Assembly: GCA_029339505.1 (NCBI GenBank)
Contig: JAQISU010000210.1
Coordinates: 8,370,501-8,434,500 of the forward strand
Direction: 5' to 3'
DNA from: Unio delphinus
Lineage: Eukaryota; Mollusca; Bivalvia; Unionida; Unionidae
Length of the DNA: 64,000 bases
Of the stretch, positions 1-11,784 are shown piece by piece; within the stretch, counting starts at the first letter, position 1, and every line of letters starts with the position of its first letter. Made by a program: the position numbers and the translations under genes. The notes below the pieces were generated by a model. The model did no database searches, was not told the DNA's origin, and was given only the letters and a program-made list of their open reading frames with translations.

Positions 1-195
1 TTACTTTTATTTTGCTATAAGATTGATCGGTGTAAGTCGGTTATAGAGCATACAACTCCAGTCCTTACTTCATATGTTCACTTCTAGAAAAGAAAACGTA
101 TAGATTATCTTGGTCATTTTTACTTCCTGGATTTCAGAGTATAGTTGCAGAGCAATTAAGAGCAGATACATATTGTTAAATTCTTATAGATTCGT

Positions 196-335
196 GGGGG
201 CCCCGAGTGGCTTTGTGGTCTAAAACACTTACCATTTCAGATCATTGCCATCGCACCTCTCTCTGCATGGGCTCAAGTCTTGGGTTCGGCCAATGTGGGT
301 GAGATAATTTATCAGTAGCTTCAAATATGGTTGCT
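196..335 (+). mobile_element. SINE-A, 3'-truncated or decayed copy
   Basis: The start gtgggggccccgagtggctt, followed by tggtctaaaacact, matches the head of the tRNA-derived SINE seen at 11785, 44714 and 54841. The box B region (ggctcaagtcttgggttcgg) and the caatgtgggtgaga segment are recognisable; after about 335 similarity is lost. Confidence 0.7.
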
Positions 336-429
336 ATGACTAAGCGTTGAAGACTGTTTAAATGGCTTCTCAAACAATCCTCAGCAGAGTTGGACCAAAA
401 TTTGATAGATAGTATCTTTAACAGATGAT

Positions 430-1697
430 GCAGCTACCAAGGTGAATTATACCCATAACGTGACATCATGGATGCATTCTCGCCCTAAGCACTGGCACCT
501 AATTGACTATGTCGTTGTCGGGAATAAAGACAGACTGGATGTGCATGTGACCAAGTTCTTGTGCGGCACTGACGTCTTGACAGACCACAGTCTCATTATT
601 ACCAAGCTCAACATCTGTATTCAGCCCAATAGATGCCTACAGCTAAAGATGGCTCCTAAACGATCGAAAACTGAAATGCATCAGTACCAAACAGTCTCTC
701 GTGCATGCCATGGAAGAATGTCTGAAGTCCACCTTTCTCGACAATCAGAATGTGGAGACTGACTGGGTGGCATCCAGAGAGCTGGTCTACAGCACAGCTT
801 CGGAAATCCCAGGACCCTCAAACAAAGCATCAATTCAGGTTTGATGCGAATTACGATGAGATCAAGCAGTTGCTGGATGAGAAACACGGCATCCTTCCAA
901 CCTACTCTATCAACCCCAATTGCACCTCTAGGAACAACAACATACACAGAACTGTACAACAAACGTTCTGTCAGATGCGAGACACATGGCTGAGTAACAA
1001 AGCTGATGACATCCAGTGTTTTCCAGACCAGCATGACATGAAGAACTTCAACAATACCCTGAATGAAGTGTATTGACCTACATCCACTGGATCCCCCTCC
1101 CTCAGCACAGACGGGAACACACTAATTACTGACAAAAAGAAGATTCGACAATGATGGACTGAACATTTTGATAGCGTACTGAATAACGTTTCATCCATCA
1201 GTCATGAAGCCACCAGTCATCTCCCCCAATTACCAATCAGTGAAGGGCTGGATGACCCTCCAAACATGCTGGATACACAGAAAGTGATATGGCTGATCTT
1301 CAGTTTCAAAGCACTTGGTTCAGACTCCATCCCAGCTAAAGTCTACAAGGAAGGGAGCACAGCCTTGATAGAAAGGCTCCAATAACTGGTTTTACTGATG
1401 TGGCAGCAAGATCCCCCATGAAATTCAAAGATGCTTCCATAATACATCTGTATAAGTGCAAAGGGAACCACCAGTCCTGCGACAACCACCGGGGTATATC
1501 CTTACTCTCAATTGCAGGAAGGATACTCGCCATAATCCTACTGAACCGCTTCACTGCACACCTTGACCAGGGACTGCTGCCAGAAAACCAGTGCGGATTC
1601 CGAAAAGAACTTGCGACCATCGACATGGTGTTTGATGCGTGGCAGCTACAAGAGAAATGTCAAGAGCAAAACACTGACCTTTTCTGCGTTTACGTAG
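430..1697 (+). mobile_element. RTE-like LINE fragment (endonuclease end to start of reverse transcriptase)
   Basis: Three frames carry pieces of one non-LTR retrotransposon protein in order. First the end of the AP endonuclease: HLIDYVVVGNKDRLDV, then DVLTDHSLIITKL with the D-H-x-L catalytic end. Then a linker (FRFDANYDEIKQLLDE...). Last the first fingers/palm part of reverse transcriptase: FKDASIIHLYKCKGNHQSCD, NHRGISLLSIAGRILA and LPENQCGFRKELATIDMV. Frameshifts at about 760 and between 1080 and 1400 make it dead. It stops at DLFCVYV (1697), where an LTR-like repeat begins; the catalytic palm is missing. Confidence 0.8.
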
Positions 1698-2460
1698 TGT
1701 TACGTATATTTAATATTAGTCATTTATATTTATTTTTATTGTCTGTCTGTTAGATTTAAATTTGGCATTTTAAGTTTTAAGATTCGTTCATTGAAGGGGG
1801 GAGGGGTGGCCTGTACTTTCAGAGTAAACACCAGGTGTTGACCTCATATCTGACCTAGTTTCAGAGTTGTAAACAAGCTTTTAAAATGATTGGTTGGTTC
1901 CAAGGACAAAATGGAGCTTTTATATAAACATCTTTCTATTTTAGTTGGGTCATAAGATGTGTACGTGATTCTTTGAACGTAAATTTGTTCTGATAGTTTC
2001 TAGAAGATCACGTGACCCATTGTTACATAAAAAACAGAGATATAAACCATGTGTTGGGAGCGAGTTATTCATTAGAAGAATTGGGCTTTTAGAATAGTAA
2101 GTTGTGTCTTTTTGAGTTATTATAAATTACCTTGTACTGGAAATTGTGTGAATTCGTTTGGATTCAGGAGGATTTGTTTTGTTTTTTGTCTGGAAAGGAA
2201 TTGTGCTAGAGAAATTTTAGTAACAAGAACTGACCAAATCAAGTGACATCGTCTTTCATCTTGGATACTTCGCTGCAATTCAAACTTAGAACTATTTGGA
2301 CATTTTATTACAATCAAGAGAACAAAGCAAGTATACGAATAACTCTGAATGTTGATATTTATTGCCATGTATGTGATAATCATGAAAATTTCACCTCTTA
2401 TTCTCCTGTCAGTAGAGTTCAAAACACACTACACAATGCTGTTCGTTAGGCAGCGAGACC
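1698..2460 (+). repeat. LTR-like dispersed repeat, copy 1
   Basis: The sequence from gtgttacgtatatttaat on matches, as reverse complement, the segment ending at 46894; shared blocks include the stretch around cttgtactggaaatt, attcgtttggat and the region around ttctagaagatcacgtgacc. A more diverged copy at 17820-18631 sits downstream of a degenerate LTR-retrotransposon integrase, which is why I take the family to be an LTR. This copy has no internal region beside it (solo-LTR-like) and interrupts the RTE-like LINE. The right border is approximate. Confidence 0.6.
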
Positions 2461-3097
2461 CTGACGCCCTAAACGCATCCAATGTGGCCACCACAGCAGC
2501 TGTATTTTAAGTCGTGTGATGTCTGATTACTCCTAAATAAAATTGGTACTATTCTGAAATCAGTATGGTCACTATAGCATCAATACAGCAAATCTTGTTG
2601 TCCCTACTCCTTTTGAATGGACATTTATATGAACATAAGGTTTTCACCAAGAGAAACGTCTAGTTGATTCTAAAAGACAGTGGTTCCAATCTGATGTCCA
2701 GGATAGTTGCTGTAGTATAAATTTTGAAATATTCTTTATTACAGATCTTTGTCCTTAATGGATGATCATATTAACATGGAGTTTCAATAAAATACTTTTG
2801 ACACAGAGACAAATGAAATGATTTTGTATCCATGATAAGCTTCCAGTTCAGTGGCCATTGCAACAAACATCTAATGGCACTTAAGGTATATTATGCAGGT
2901 GATAATGTAAGCTAATAAGAAAATGTTTTTGTTGACAAATTATATTAATAATATTTATTATGCTCAGCCAATAAACGGATTGAAAGCATAGAAGTAATAA
3001 CTATATCTTAGTTTCCTTGATTTTTTGTTTCAGTCAGTGAAGTATCAATCAGTTTAAGGAATTGTTGATTTTGTGTAATTTATGCATTTCCTTTCAG
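2461..3097. other. Intron/flank without recognised feature
   Basis: AT-rich sequence between the LTR-like repeat and the first visible exon. I see no exon carrying a P-loop GTPase motif, and the last 20 bases are the acceptor tract of the exon at 3098. Confidence 0.5.
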
Positions 3098-3631
3098 ATG
3101 CTGAGAAATATTCTAGACTTCAGCGCCTTGTAAAACTTCTGAATGAGCGTATTCATAACCAAGAGTCTGAGGGTAAACATGAGAGGAATGTTGAAATAGT
3201 TGACATGGTCACCAGAAGAGAACAGGAAAATGGACACTCCCAGCATGATCTTCTTGTCAGTGCAGAACATAAAATCAGTCAAGAAGTAGTACCACCACCT
3301 TCCCAGCCTGAACAATCACCCATTGCAAAAGTGAATCCTAAATCAAATGGTGAGACAGAGGCCAATAATAATGAGAAGGATACAGTGACGGAAATCTTGC
3401 AACTGGTCAATGAAAACTCTGGCAAACTAGAGAAGAGTATGGTAGAATATGCTACCTTGGCATTGTGGGACTTTGCTGGGCAGAGTGTATTCTACACTAC
3501 TCACCAGACATTCTTGACCAGTCGTGCTATTTATCTCTTGGTCATCGATCTCAGTCAACAAATCACAGATCTCATAAAGGATGACGAGTGTTTCCTTGAT
3601 ATGGAGGGGATAAAGCTGTATAAAGTTCATG
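3098..3631 (+). CDS. Exon: ROC GTPase domain, middle part with G3 motif
   Basis: The exon follows a pyrimidine-rich acceptor (ttcctttcag) and ends at G before gtaagc; it begins and ends in phase 1, giving 177 whole codons. It starts with a basic, helical-looking stretch ([19 protein letters not shown]), then about 85 residues of polar, probably disordered sequence. Next comes the clear GTPase core: [20 protein letters not shown] (DxxG switch II motif, with Gln after Gly) and the strand [13 protein letters not shown]. This is the standard ROC signature of ROCO proteins. The GxxxxGKS P-loop is absent here and must be on an exon before the window. The ATG at 3082 is in the intron and is not a start. 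Reading through the donor would add about 28 codons before a stop at 3715-3717. Confidence 0.85.
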
Positions 3632-3869
3632 GTAAGCATAGCATGTTTAGCTGCAATGGGGTAAGGAGGAGGTGTCAGGAAAAAAAAGCAAGTACGTACA
3701 AAGTAAAAAACATTTGAAGTCCATACGTAAAAAAATAGTGTTACCTCTAATGTATTATTCTGATTACTTTAGAAATTACATACTTACTCAGATTAAAGGA
3801 AAACTGATGTGTTTAAACAGGGTTATGTCACACAACTTCACGGCAACTGAAAAATATCATACAAATAAT

Positions 3870-4095
3870 ATTTGCTACTGGCAGACAGGTTTACATTATC
3901 ATAAAAGCATTTATTCCTGCTGGCAAACAATTTTGCATTATCATAAAAACATTACTTTTTGGTAAAAGTCAGTCAAGGTAACATTATCATAAAAATATTA
4001 CTTTTTGATGGCAAATGATTTTACATTATCATAAAAAACATTACTTTTAGCTAGAAGTCAAGTTTACATTAACATAAGAAAAACATTACTTCTTG
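3870..4095. repeat. Degenerate tandem repeat, unit about 45-50 bp
   Basis: About five loose copies of a unit containing ttacattatcataaaaacat followed by tactttttgctggcaaac. Copies differ in length and sequence, so this is an old array in intron 1. Confidence 0.6.
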
Positions 4096-4099
4096 CTAT

Positions 4100-5690
4100 C
4101 AATAAAGGTACTTTATGACAGGGTTCTCAATATATTTCCCAACTGAAGAGTCAGTTGACCCTTGACCTCATGATTCAAAACAAAAAATTGAGTCAATTCG
4201 TTTGGACAGTCATCAGCCCATAGCTGTGATTCCTCGTTCTTGCTGGAAACAAATGATGTTTCAGATTTAATGTCTTGTGGTGAATAATTGAAAAATACCT
4301 AACAGTATTGTAAGAAATATACGAACTCATTTTTGTAAAAGTGATTTCTTTGTAACTTAATGTTACTGTATGTATATTTTGTACACAAACATACAGAGGA
4401 TTGTTTTATACTTTATTATCATTTCAGCTTCTCAACATATTATGTTATCAACTGCTCAAATCATTTTATATGCAAAACTATAGGGTTACAGCTATGAGGG
4501 TTATATATCATTCAGATATCAAAGATATTCATCACATAATTGTCAGTTCACCTTTCCACTCATCCTTAAATTTTGTTACACATTTTTAGATTGACTCTTC
4601 TTCGACCCAGAGATGACATTAGCTTTTGGTTTCTTTGGTGTCACAAAATTCATCACCACCAGGTCGTTTCCGAGACAGAAAAGAAAATGTATTTAATTGC
4701 TCCATTATGATTTTAAGGTTCAGATGTATGCACTTTAGTGTTATGTCCATTTAGTTTTTTTCTGAATTATATGTTAATTAAAATGTTCAAGGTTTCGATC
4801 ATTTGCCGATATAAGCAAATGAATCGCGCCACAATCCTTTGCTGAAAACTGGCTTAGCAAGAAGCCATTCATTCCTGTTTTGTCCAACTGGTCATAATTT
4901 AAAGCACAATCAAACAAATGCTGATAATTTATCAGAAATTAATCCAGTGAAGTCATAAATGATTCTGAACTTTTAGATGAAAGAACTTGCCAACAAAACA
5001 ATTAAAATTGGTCCAATTTTGTTGCTAACTGGTGTTGCGAGCCGCCATAGGTTGGGTCGGAAATCTGGGCACTTTTTCACATCCGGGCAGTTACAGTGCA
5101 TGGGTACGATGAAAACATCTGCCATTGTTCTAGTGATTTGAGTAACGTGTGGAGGACATTTACACATTTTAAGATATGCCGAAATTTGCAGCGTTGATGG
5201 GTACACAAACCATCATATGCAAAAGGAAAATTCAAATAATTATAAACTCTTCCTCAATAAACAAATACATCTTTTCTCTCGCTAATAGCTACATAAATAT
5301 GCAAGTGTCTATTATAGGTGTAAATAGGTTTAACAATAAACATATAGGCTTCAAATTCTACTATCAACCGCTCAGATTTTCCGTCATTTTAAATCGTATC
5401 GAACAACGTTTTTTTCCTTGACACTCCATCGTTCATATTTACCTTAATAATGCAAACTCCAACTAAATATATGACACATAGATTGGGTGTATTAGCATGC
5501 AAAAAATACGAGCCAACTATATGTGCTCACCCTGAATTGTTCTTTTTAAATGATTGACTACTCTGTCTGTGCCATTTCTCTAATATCTTTAATCATGAGA
5601 ACGAACAGGATGTTACTGTAATTAGCAGGTTTTAATTAAATTCACATAGTGAAAAGGTAACAAAAATACCACTCTGGACTCAATCAAACA
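4100..5690. other. Intron sequence, nothing recognised
   Basis: No coding similarity or tandem repeat was recognised. A slightly more GC-rich island near 5030-5190 with a short open frame on each strand was considered and not called. Confidence 0.4.
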
Positions 5691-5694
5691 TGAT

Positions 5695-6010
5695 TTTGCT
5701 TAGGATTTTTAACGTAGCTTTAACAATTTTTCAGTCATATCGCTACGATGTCTGCTGTGAGGCAGTTTATAGTGATGTCTAGCACTGAGGCATTATGCCG
5801 CAGACATGTAGCATGATGTCCCACCCAGTCACATTATCCTGACACCAGGCCGACCAGTCCTAATACTAACCTCTTAATGCTGAGCGTCAAGCGAGGCAGC
5901 TGTTAGTACCAATTTTGTAAGTCTTTGGTATAACTCGGCCGGGGATCGAACCCGCGACCTCCCGCTTCCGCGGCGAACGCTCTAACCACTAGGCCACCGG
6001 AGCGGTTCAA
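5695..6010 (-). mobile_element. SINE-B, full copy with well-kept tRNA-like head
   Basis: On the minus strand it starts gctccggtggcctagtggtt (RNA polymerase III box A region) and has box B at gggttcgatccccgg, then a long shared body (accaaagacttacaaaattg ... cagcattaagaggttag ... ggataatgtgactgggtggg ... gcgatatgactgaaaaattg). The same body recurs at 14510, 29255 and 40850. The tRNA-like head is the best kept of the four, so this is the youngest-looking copy. It is a SINE head, not a tRNA gene: the acceptor-stem ends pair only partly. Confidence 0.85.
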
Positions 6011-6324
6011 TCAAACTTGAAATATAAGCTATATTCAAACTCTTTGATTAATTCAACAATAAAAAACTTGTTTGAGCAAGAATGCATACCTTGACCAAAA
6101 GTCTGTCATTGAGACTCAGTCATCAATAATCTATGGCACCGTGACTCGTTTGTCGTTATCTACTGATTAAACTGCCCTACTAATGGAGAAGTTTAAAACA
6201 CTGGGGAAGGGGGGGAGGGTAATTGTGTGCATGTTAGCTAATTATTGTAATGTCAATATAGGTAAATATAAATTGCTATTACTATTATTAGGATATGTAA
6301 AGTATGTATCTCTTCTGTCTTCAG

Positions 6325-6431
6325 ACTTTATTGAGATCTGGCTTAACTCCGTGCATTCCTGTGAACCAAAATCTCAACCTGGCATCCCTCCTGTTATTTT
6401 GATAGGGACACACGTGGACAGGATTCCAGAG
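6325..6431 (+). CDS. Exon: ROC GTPase domain, G4 motif
   Basis: A 107-nt exon with acceptor tctgtcttcag and donor GAG/gtatgt; phase 1 in, phase 0 out. With the last base of the previous exon it encodes 36 residues: D, then FIEIWLNSVHSCEP and PPVILIGTHVDRIPE. THVD is the ROC form of the NKxD guanine-specificity motif, placed after a hydrophobic strand (VILIGT) as expected. The preceding IEIWLNSVHS is the helix usually found between the DFAGQ and THVD segments in ROC domains. It joins directly in sequence and phase to KFRQEVILKYF in the next exon. The exon is too short to stand out by length, but motif, splice sites and phase agree. Confidence 0.88.
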
Positions 6432-6789
6432 GTATGTGTAGATTGTGCTCAATTCGTTTTTAAAATTAGCAAAGTCACTGCGTTGACACTGTACATGGCA
6501 ATGAAACCCATTTTCATCACATATACATATTTATATAAATCATATATAATTTCGTGACATTGTGGACATGATGCCATATTTCAGCACTGGATTGGATATA
6601 GATGGCGGCCACAATATTTGATAGAGGAAGTACCCAGAAATAAACTATAAGAACCATCAACTCATGGAAACAATGTTACAGTATTTAGATCAATATTCAA
6701 GTTCATTCCATTCAGAAGGATCTTGGTACACAAAATACTTTTGCCCAAATGACTTTCTTTTGATTGTGGGAATAGTGAGAACAGTAGTG

Positions 6790-6999
6790 TCAGAAGGGTA
6801 TTGTTAGTTCCTGATGGAGCCACCAGGCAGGCTGTTCTTCTCCCCAATGAGGCAAGTGCTTTTCTCAGCTCCTCTAGGTTGGGGTTTTCCTGGATATTAT
6901 TGATGTAAAATCAGCCATTAGGTGCAATGAAACTGGCTTTTCACTCAACATTTTCTGAAGTATCATGAAGTATTCATCAATGACTCTTTGCCAAAAGTT
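6790..6999 (-). pseudogene. Antisense relic of the COR-start exon
   Basis: Read on the minus strand, a good acceptor (tttgccttccag, at 7000-7011) is followed from 6999 by NFWQRVIDEYFMILQKML and EKPVSLHLMADF. These line up residue by residue with KFRQEVILKYFRKIRKML and NKPIVLHLMDS of the exon at 13527. A frame change then gives NPNLEELRKAL (compare DPKLDDLKRRI), and a second change gives HWGEEQPAWW (compare YWGEEKPARW). At least two frameshifts make it non-coding. It is a copy of a related ROC-COR gene, inverted within the intron of the live gene. Confidence 0.75.
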
Positions 7000-7059
7000 C
7001 TGGAAGGCAAATAAAATAATTCCTGTCAATAAAAGAATCCCTGTTAAGATAATCAGCAT

Positions 7060-7560
7060 TTTCTATGAATTATATCAGACACAATAAGCATTACTATGTG
7101 AAAGGGTTGGGAGATGTTCAAATTCACTTTACACACCGTTAATTCAGTATAAGAAGCTATTCATGACCTCTGAACCAAATTACAATTCTGAGATGGGGTG
7201 GTAACAGAATATTAATACAGTATAAGAATATATCGATGGTCATGGAGTTAAATTAAAAATTTGACATTTGATGGTATCAAATGCTACTGATGTGAAAACA
7301 CTCAGGATAATATCAGTTGTGGGCATGTATACAGATGGGTGTAGACATATACTAAAATTGGTGCACAGATACACAATGAGATGCAAAGTAATTGCTTGGT
7401 CAAGCTAATGTCAAGGTACATGCCTGGCAAAGAAACCAAAGTTAAATGAACTAAATATGTACTTTTAGCAACCGGATCTTGACGCACTATGACTTTTTAA
7501 AATGATTTGCGTGTGGATAACAATAATCAGCGATATTTAAATAACACTTCAGTATCCATT
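7060..7560. other. Intron sequence, nothing recognised
   Basis: AT-rich, without clear repeats or coding similarity, between the antisense COR relic and a hAT relic. Confidence 0.4.
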
Positions 7561-7569
7561 TCTCTTTCT

Positions 7570-7785
7570 TCCTGATCAAGTCTGTAAGATCCCTATTGAG
7601 ATCAAAATATTTACAAGATGGGAATTAATATCCTCAGTGTTTATCAATTTAATCCATTTCCTGTGTGTATGAATATCGTTCTGGACTGAGAACACCCTTT
7701 CACAGCTCACAGGTACTGACATTTTCATAATTCTACCTCTAAAATTACCTCTATTTGAACAAGTAGACTGTGACATTAACACATT
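7570..7785 (-). pseudogene. hAT transposase C-terminal (dimerisation) relic
   Basis: The minus-strand translation has VPVSCERVFSVQNDIHTHRK followed by NTEDINSHLVNILISIG. V-P-V-S-x-E-R-x-F-S and the following E/D-x-L/I-N-x-x-L helix are the hallmarks of the hAT dimerisation domain. Only this end is recognised. It is distinct from the hAT at 9690-12245, whose own C-terminus is present there. Confidence 0.6.
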
Positions 7786-8269
7786 AACCCTTTTAGCTGT
7801 GTTTTAGCTGATTTTGCATGAAATGTGAGTAAGAAACACATGTTGGAGGCTATTTATGAATACACCCTTATATACCGACTTCCAAACAATTTTCCATTAG
7901 CTTAATGCCTTATTGTGTTAAAAACATTGTTTTTCATTGATTAGTTTCCTTGCCCATGAGCAATAGGTGAAAAGTTGGAGTTCTTCTCTTTTTGTTTGCT
8001 TAATGGACCCATCATTTTTGTATGAAGAAGACTCTATATTAAAATGTCCACCTTATACAGCTTTTTGCACAGGTTCACCTGTCTGTGTGCACTTCATAGT
8101 GGTCATAATGGTCTTAAGCACTCAACGTTACAGATCACCTCACCTCACCATCTCACCTCAGTTCACCAAGGTTTGAAGCTTGGCTCAGCTAATATGGGTA
8201 TCTAAGAAAAGTTTGACAGTTGCTGGTTGTTCATGAGGTTTTCCCTGATTTTTTTTGTGCTAGTTATCT

Positions 8270-8560
8270 TGGCAACCTCACATGTTCTGAAAATGGTCTT
8301 GTAAGTGTTGATGTAAGTAATATATATTTACAACCACGTCCTGATGAGCGACCAGAGAAAGGGTTGATGCAAGTAATATATTTACAACCATGTCCTAATG
8401 AATGACTAGAGAAAGAGTTGATGTAAGTAATATACATTTGTTCCTTGACGATAGCTTCTTAGTAATATTCTGAAGGTTGACTAGAGAAAGAACTGATTGA
8501 AGTAATATATATGATTGTTGCTTGACATTAGCTTCTTAGTAATATTAAAAAGCATTTTTG
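8270..8560. repeat. Degenerate tandem repeat, unit about 60-70 bp
   Basis: Four imperfect units share gttgatgtaagtaatatat, a middle that varies (acaaccacgtcctgatgagc or gttccttgacgatagc), and gactagagaaag. A piece like gtacatttgttccttgacat also occurs at about 27285, so part of the unit is dispersed. Confidence 0.55.
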
Positions 8561-9360
8561 CTGGTGGAAAATGATCATTGTACAGAGCTATGTTGATATC
8601 TGTGACATTTGTCTGGTACATGTATATCGAAAACTCTGCCTATGATGAACATGTATTTCCTATTTAAAATATTTTCTAATTTCTTATGTCTTAGGTGTGG
8701 GATATTTCGCCCCATATGAACATGCTTATTTATTTGTCATTGGTATATATCTTATTGTCCTAAAAATCTATAAAGTTAACAGTCATGTCATGGTTGTTCA
8801 TTCACCTATTACCTATCAACACAATTTCAGTTTTTGTTTAATTGAATTTAGACCCTTTGTGTTTTAAAGAACCACATTTATCTTCAAGATTGAAACTTTA
8901 TAAAGTCTGAAGGAAAACTACTATGCTATTCTAGGTATGGCGAGTTACTCCAGTCCAGACAGCAGCACCCTGATATGTAAAATGCCCCACTTATACAATT
9001 ACTTTATTACAGTCTCGCTGGTAGTCTTTATAGTGAAATTTCATTGGATATAATACCATTAGGTGATGCATCTAAATTATATCTGAGTGAAATATTTACT
9101 AAACATTTGGGCGACACATGAACCATTTGGTGACTGGTCACCCAAAGTTTGGTTAAATGCATGAACGTATCTCATTTTACCTTCCATCGACAGTAAATGG
9201 GAGACACGAAATGTATGTAATTTATTGTATTTAACCATTTTTAGTGTATTTTGACATTCCCTGTAAAACAACACAATGATGACTTGTACATATCCAGTAT
9301 ACAAAGATGTCACAGAAAGATAGTCATTTAGACTCTGTCTCCAAACAGTCGATATGTGTG
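8561..9360. other. Intron sequence, nothing recognised
   Basis: No coding similarity, tRNA-like head or tandem repeat was recognised before the (TA)n tract. Confidence 0.4.
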
Positions 9361-9362
9361 CT

Positions 9363-9363
<1 letters not shown>

Positions 9364-9428
<65 letters not shown>
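9364..9428. repeat. (TA)n microsatellite
   Basis: Uninterrupted alternating TA of about 65 bp. It lies in intron 2. Confidence 0.95.
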
Positions 9429-9433
<5 letters not shown>

Positions 9434-11039
9434 GCATGTCTTGATTTTGCTACAACTTCACCCAGTTTAGCTCTCACATCTCTCCGTTCAGTTCGCATTT
9501 CTTGTTCTGTCCAAAAGAAGAAGTTAATTAATCACATTTTACATGACCTTTAAGGATTGGAAACTGAGAGAACTTGCCTATATACATGATATAACTATTC
9601 AGTTTCAATACAGTTTAGAAGCTAATATGTTTTACTCACTCAAATACTGTTCTGCAGGGGAAAATACAGGCAAATTAGTCAAATACACTGTTTTGATGCT
9701 TCTGGCTTGCATGTAATCTTAAATACAAATCAAAATATCCACATTCTCTCCAGTTAGGGAAGCTCTTTGTGCAGTCACAACATCTCCAGCACTAAGAAAT
9801 ACTTAATATTCGGATGGCAAGGATGTTGTAAGAATACTTGAAAACATCTTGGTTAATTGTGCCAGCAGAGGGAATGATGTTTCATTTAATTTCCACGTCA
9901 TTGGGTCTTCACCTATATGTATGATTGGTGCTGCATTCCTGTATCATGTTATCCCTGTATCAGCCCTCAGGATGAGAGACTGCGATGGCTCCACCTTAAC
10001 CACATATTCATCTCCAAAAAGATCCTCAAGTATGGTGCTTTTCAATGGAGGTTCATGAACTGCAGCTTTCACTTGTTGCATCTGATGTTATCAGATCTTG
10101 GAACTTTTAGTTGCAGGAAACTGTGGTAGGGTGGGAAGGCCAGAGGGCAGTACATTTACTTGCATGAGTTTATTGATCTGCTCTGCACTCTGTTCTTCAA
10201 ATTTTGCATGATAATGGAGGCATATACTTAGATTCTCGTAGCATCATCTAGATCAGCTAGATACCTGAATCTTGGGTCTAGAACACAACGCTGTAATAGG
10301 AACTGCTTTGTGTCTTTGTCATTATATACTTTGTCTGTGTCTTCGGAGATTGCCCCCTTGGAGAGTCACTTTCGGCACTGACATTGCATTGATAATACGA
10401 TGTTTAAGAAGCAAAATCATTGATATTGTTGGTGCTGCTTCAAGGCACAGTATTTTTGTAATGGTTTTTCATTGGGTTGAGCAGTTTGACAAGATCCTCT
10501 GGATTTGATATATCCTCTGATAAAATGTTTTAATATGACTTCCTCCGGAATATTTCCTTAATTGACTGAGTAGCTACCATGTCAATATGCTGTTCTTAAG
10601 CTCAGTCATTTCATATGAATTATTCCAACATGTGTGGATATCTTGAATAAGTCTATTTTAGAAGCTGTTTCTTGTTTTGGATTTCAGCATGGAAGCAACA
10701 GGTACAATTTGCTGAAAGAAAGAGGCAATGTGCTGGATCCTTCAAAGAAGGCATGACATTTGCTGACAAGGCATCCCTCTCTTGGTTGCTAGATTTATAG
10801 ACCTTTTAAAGCACTTTTTATGTGGCGTGAGCTTTGCATATTAAATAGCAATGTCAGTGTTATCAGCATTATCTGTTACAGTAAGAAATAACTTTTGGGG
10901 ATTTTCCATTTGAAATTCCTTACTTTCACCAACTAGTACTGTAATATTTTTACCAGCATGAAACTGCTGTAGAACTCTTTTCTGTGGAGCAAAACTTTTA
11001 AGGCACCAATCCTTGTCAATCAAATGAGCTGTGATTGTT

Positions 11040-11340
11040 ATGTAACCCTCTGTAGTTCTTGAACTCCAGACAGCTGTTGTAATGACTACTGTAGCCCTTG
11101 AAGTTCAGACAGCTGTAGTAGAGGCTAATATAGTCCTTGAAGTTCAAACAGCTGTTACAGTAGTAATGGCTACATAGCCCTTGATGTCCAGATGGCTGTA
11201 GTAATCTCTACTGTAGCCCTTGAAGTCCAGACAGCTGTAGTAAAGGCTAATGTAGTCCTTGAAGTCCAAACAGCTGTTACAATAGTAATGGCTACATAGC
11301 TCTTGAAGTCCAGACCACTGTAGTAATGGCTACTGATTCT
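11040..11340. repeat. Minisatellite grown from hAT core codons
   Basis: About seven units of roughly 40 bp (e.g. tagcccttgaagtccagaca then gctgtagtaatggctactg). On the minus strand each unit reads TTAV-W/stop-TSRA, which is the hAT motif found once in the adjacent transposase relic. Alternate units differ (tagcccttg versus tagtccttg), suggesting a multi-unit repeat of about 120 bp. Confidence 0.75.
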
Positions 11341-11784
11341 ACCTCTGATGTGGTGTTTTGTACTTCTTAACTTGTGTGTTGGTATAGATCTGGGATGTTT
11401 TTCTCTATGAAGTTAGTTCTTGATGGGATGATGTAGCGAGGTTCCAGCATATGAATCAGATTTCTGAAGCCGGTGAATGAACCACTGAAAAAGTGCATGT
11501 ATCATGTGCAATAAACATCACTATATGCTTAGTGATTGGCAATGATTTTTATGATAATGCAAATAATGGAGATTTAAAAGCTTCACTCAATCTGAGGTGA
11601 CTGTGTTTTGTTCCATGTGATGTCATAGTAATAGGTGAAACAGTGGTGACGTCTTGGGAGCTGGAATCTTGTCATCTTTAAAAGGAATTTCAGTCACTGG
11701 GCGATGCCATGTAAAGTGTGCAGACATGCTTGTAGTACTCCCAGTATTCCTCAGAGGTGTAAAACAAAGATTGCAAACACACCT

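Noticed and set aside
3082..3097. ATG at 3082 as the gene's start
   Set aside because: It lies in the polypyrimidine tract of a splice acceptor, and a ROC domain without a P-loop would result; the gene continues upstream.
4973..5206. Possible small gene or first exon around 5000-5200
   Set aside because: Slightly higher GC and a short minus-strand frame, but no domain, splice site or conservation evidence.
5940..6006. tRNA gene
   Set aside because: Box A and B are good, but the acceptor stem pairs poorly and a SINE body shared by four copies follows directly.
9356..9553. 65-codon frame with Tyr-Ile repeats
   Set aside because: Translation of a (TA)n tract; likewise at 29954-30220 and 62146-62352.
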